In this document: positions 14,913-16,345 of the stretch, in pieces | How positions within the stretch are numbered: position 1 is the first letter of the stretch | How the letters are laid out: each line of letters begins with the position of its first letter | Origin: Gemmatimonadaceae bacterium | GTDB lineage: Bacteria > Gemmatimonadota > Gemmatimonadetes > Gemmatimonadales > Gemmatimonadaceae | NCBI GenBank assembly: GCA_013813605.1 | Contig: JACCRL010000123.1 | Coordinates: 1 to 16,345, forward strand | DNA length: 16,345 nt | Reading direction: 5' to 3' | Program-made: the position numbers and the translations under genes | The notes under the pieces: model-generated | What the model saw: the letters and a program-made list of their open reading frames with translations, nothing else | Database searches by the model: none | What the model was told of the DNA's origin: nothing

Positions 14913-15605
14913 TTAAAGCCGGTCACCGCTGGCGCGGGCGCGGCCGAAAGTCACGTAACTGATAATCCGCGCGCCGCCCTCGAACAGGGCCTTTGCGCAG
15001 GCATTTAGTGTCGCCGCCGTCGTGACGACATCATCAACGATAACGAGGTGTGCTCCCGCAACGTCTTTGCTTCGACTTTCAGAGGCAGCAATCGAGCCTG
15101 CAAGGTTGCCAAGCCGCTCCCCGGGTGTCAACTCCGTTTGCGACCGTGTGTCGCGGCAGCGGCGAATCGCGTCGTTCCAGACGGGGACGTTCCAGTGTTC
15201 GGCGAGCGCGCACGCAAGCAGTCCGCTCTGGTTGTAGCCGCGCTCTCGCTGTCTTGAGCGGGAAAGAGGAACCGGGATGAGCGCGGCGCGCTCTTCCACC
15301 ACGTCAGCCGGCCAGGCAAGCCGCGACATGCGGAGGGCCATCTCCCCAGCGACGCGCGTCCAGCCACCGTACTTGAGCGCGTGCACGATCTCGGACGAAG
15401 CGACGCCCGGTAGCCAGCACACCGATCTCGCGGCGCGCACGTACGGCGGGAGCAGCTCGCACCACGCGCACTCGCCCGCGCGCCGGGGGTGACCGCACCG
15501 GTCGCACTGGGGACTCGGCAGGCATGGCAGGCGCGAGAGGCAGAGGCCGCAGACGATTCCATTGTCCGACGCCGCGACCAGCCTCTCGCACGAAACGCAC
15601 GCCAC
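14913..15605 (-). CDS. ComF-family amidophosphoribosyltransferase-like protein
   Basis: This is a protein of the ComFC/GntX type, linked in some bacteria to DNA uptake (ComFC) and in others to growth on gluconate; its reaction is poorly known. From the GTG start (230 residues) four CxxC pairs occur at 3/6, 19/22, 34/37 and 46/49, suggesting zinc-ribbon folds. Next comes LIPVPLSRSRQRERGYNQS, a ComF family motif. The PRPP-binding motif VIVDDVVTTAAT follows; the usual TTGAT reads TTAAT. The start is uncertain. The 21 codons upstream encode LLLPVACVSC, which resembles the family N-terminus, yet offer no ATG, GTG or TTG. A CTG at 15668 overlaps the aroE stop as CTGA. Nothing else for competence is present, so the role is open. 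The gene lies 19 nt before gap. Confidence 0.85.
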   Translation of the reverse strand: MACVSCERLVAASDNGIVCGLCLSRLPCLPSPQCDRCGHPRRAGECAWCELLPPYVRAARSVCWLPGVASSEIVHALKYGGWTRVAGEMALRMSRLAWPADVVEERAALIPVPLSRSRQRERGYNQSGLLACALAEHWNVPVWNDAIRRCRDTRSQTELTPGERLGNLAGSIAASESRSKDVAGAHLVIVDDVVTTAATLNACAKALFEGGARIISYVTFGRARASGDRL

Positions 15606-15664
15606 CGGGAGCAGCAGCTCCGCCGACGACCGTCGCGCGGAGCGGAGCAGCTCGTGCGCTCCAC

Positions 15665-16345
15665 TCAGCCAAGTGCGCGACGCATCTCTGGCCGGTCCGC
15701 CTCGATCCCGAACCAGCTCTCGAACGCGAGCGCTCCCTGCTCGATCAGCATCGGCAGGCCGTCCACCGCCCGGCGGCCGGAGCGGCGCGCCGCTCTCACC
15801 CATGCTGTCTCGCCGGGCTTGTAGACAAGATCGATAACTGTCGCGTTGTGACCCAATGGAGACAGGTCTGCCGGGTGCGCGTCATCTTCCATTCCCACCG
15901 GAGTTGCATTCACCACCACGCTCGCCTCGCCGAGCGCGCGCGGCAGGTCCGTTTCATCGCAGGCGGAAACGTCAAAGCGCTTTGCCAGCTCGGCGGCCTG
16001 CGAGCGGCGACGAGCCGTAATTGTCGTCCGCACCCCCGGCCACCGTTCCAGCGCGGTGAGAACAGCCGCTGCCGCGCCACCGGCGCCGATGACGACGACG
16101 CGTGCATCGGCAATTCCTTCGCCGAGCAGCGACCGCGCGGCGCTGTCGAAGCCGTCCACGTCGGTGTTGTGCCCGACGAGTCGCGTACCATCTCTCCAGA
16201 AAGTGTTTACGGCGCCCGCGCGTTTGGCGACTGATGAAAGCTGATCGCAGCGGTCATGCACGGCTCGTTTGTGCGGGATCGTCACGTTCCCGCCCGCCCC
16301 CTCGTCGAAGAGCCCTCTCAACACCTCGCTCAGTCGGTCAGGAGG
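15665..16345 (-). CDS. aroE: Shikimate dehydrogenase, N-terminus beyond the window
   Basis: The enzyme reduces 3-dehydroshikimate to shikimate with NADPH in aromatic amino-acid synthesis. The frame is open to the right edge and shows 226 residues; about 50-60 N-terminal residues are missing. Visible are the catalytic lysine in NVTIPHK (visible residue 26) and the substrate-binding NTD (Asp62) in GHNTDVDGF. The cofactor-binding loop GAGGAAAAV follows, then the NADP-site segment TARRRSQA, VVNATPVGM, and the C-terminal DGLPMLIEQGALAFESWFG. The GTG at 16324 is inside the conserved domain and is not the real start. Its stop lies at the presumed beginning of the comF-like gene. Confidence 0.95.
   Translation of the reverse strand, partial: PPDRLSEVLRGLFDEGAGGNVTIPHKRAVHDRCDQLSSVAKRAGAVNTFWRDGTRLVGHNTDVDGFDSAARSLLGEGIADARVVVIGAGGAAAAVLTALERWPGVRTTITARRRSQAAELAKRFDVSACDETDLPRALGEASVVVNATPVGMEDDAHPADLSPLGHNATVIDLVYKPGETAWVRAARRSGRRAVDGLPMLIEQGALAFESWFGIEADRPEMRRALG

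Noticed and set aside
15606..15803. ATG at 15803 as start of the comF-like gene
   Set aside because: It would overlap aroE by about 139 nt and add residues unlike the family.
1..16345. Search for mobile elements, defence systems, CRISPR repeats, tRNA or rRNA genes
   Set aside because: Nothing found: genes are contiguous housekeeping functions with uniform composition, and the spacers are too short to hold such elements.

Overview
The window is a compact, high-GC bacterial chromosome segment made almost entirely of housekeeping genes. I find 18 protein genes, and 16 of them are on the minus strand. Only dcd and a small unknown gene behind it run on the plus strand. There are no RNA genes, insertion sequences, phage genes, CRISPR arrays or long gene-free stretches; the largest gap is about 175 bp, between nuoA and dcd. 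The gene set points to a respiring, aerobic or facultative Gram-negative-type bacterium. It has complex I with unfused nuoC and nuoD, a one-membrane-subunit (type B, cytochrome b558 family) succinate dehydrogenase, an LDH-like malate dehydrogenase and a lower-glycolysis cluster. The combination would fit Gemmatimonadota or another deep-branching soil phylum, but that is an impression from protein style and not a demonstrated placement.

Layout, left to right. (1) Positions 1-2441, minus: nuoA-nuoB-nuoC-nuoD, cut by the left edge. The genes are chained by 10-, 4- and 1-nt overlaps. A sigma70-like promoter and a CRP/FNR-like palindrome precede nuoA. (2) 2617-3511, plus: dcd (dCTP deaminase) and a 92-residue hydrophilic protein of unknown function. 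(3) 3508-8085, minus: mdh-sdhC-sdhA-sdhB plus an 83-residue predicted tail-anchored membrane protein. This is a TCA-cycle/respiratory operon whose last gene meets the dcd unit tail to tail, and both genes stop within one CTAG palindrome.

(4) 8171-10181, minus: an HU/IHF-family gene followed by moaD-moaE-moaA, which make the cyclic pterin precursor and both subunits of molybdopterin synthase. A good promoter with a perfect TTGACA lies in front of the HU gene. (5) 10268-11798, minus: secG and carA, with a promoter between tpiA and secG. (6) 11885-16345, minus: aroE (cut by the right edge)-comF-like-gap-pgk-tpiA, a lower-glycolysis cluster translationally linked to a shikimate gene and a ComF-type phosphoribosyltransferase gene.

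The genes cover connected central functions. Gap, Pgk and Tpi form the triose-phosphate part of glycolysis. Mdh and SdhCAB are two neighbouring TCA steps, feeding NADH and quinol into the respiratory chain that also contains Nuo. CarA, Dcd, AroE and MoaADE serve biosynthesis. I see no clear novel system. The observations most worth following are the unknown small membrane protein closing the TCA operon, the unknown hydrophilic protein after dcd, the HU-moaDEA arrangement, the palindrome in the nuo leader, and the possible non-AUG start of the comF-like gene.
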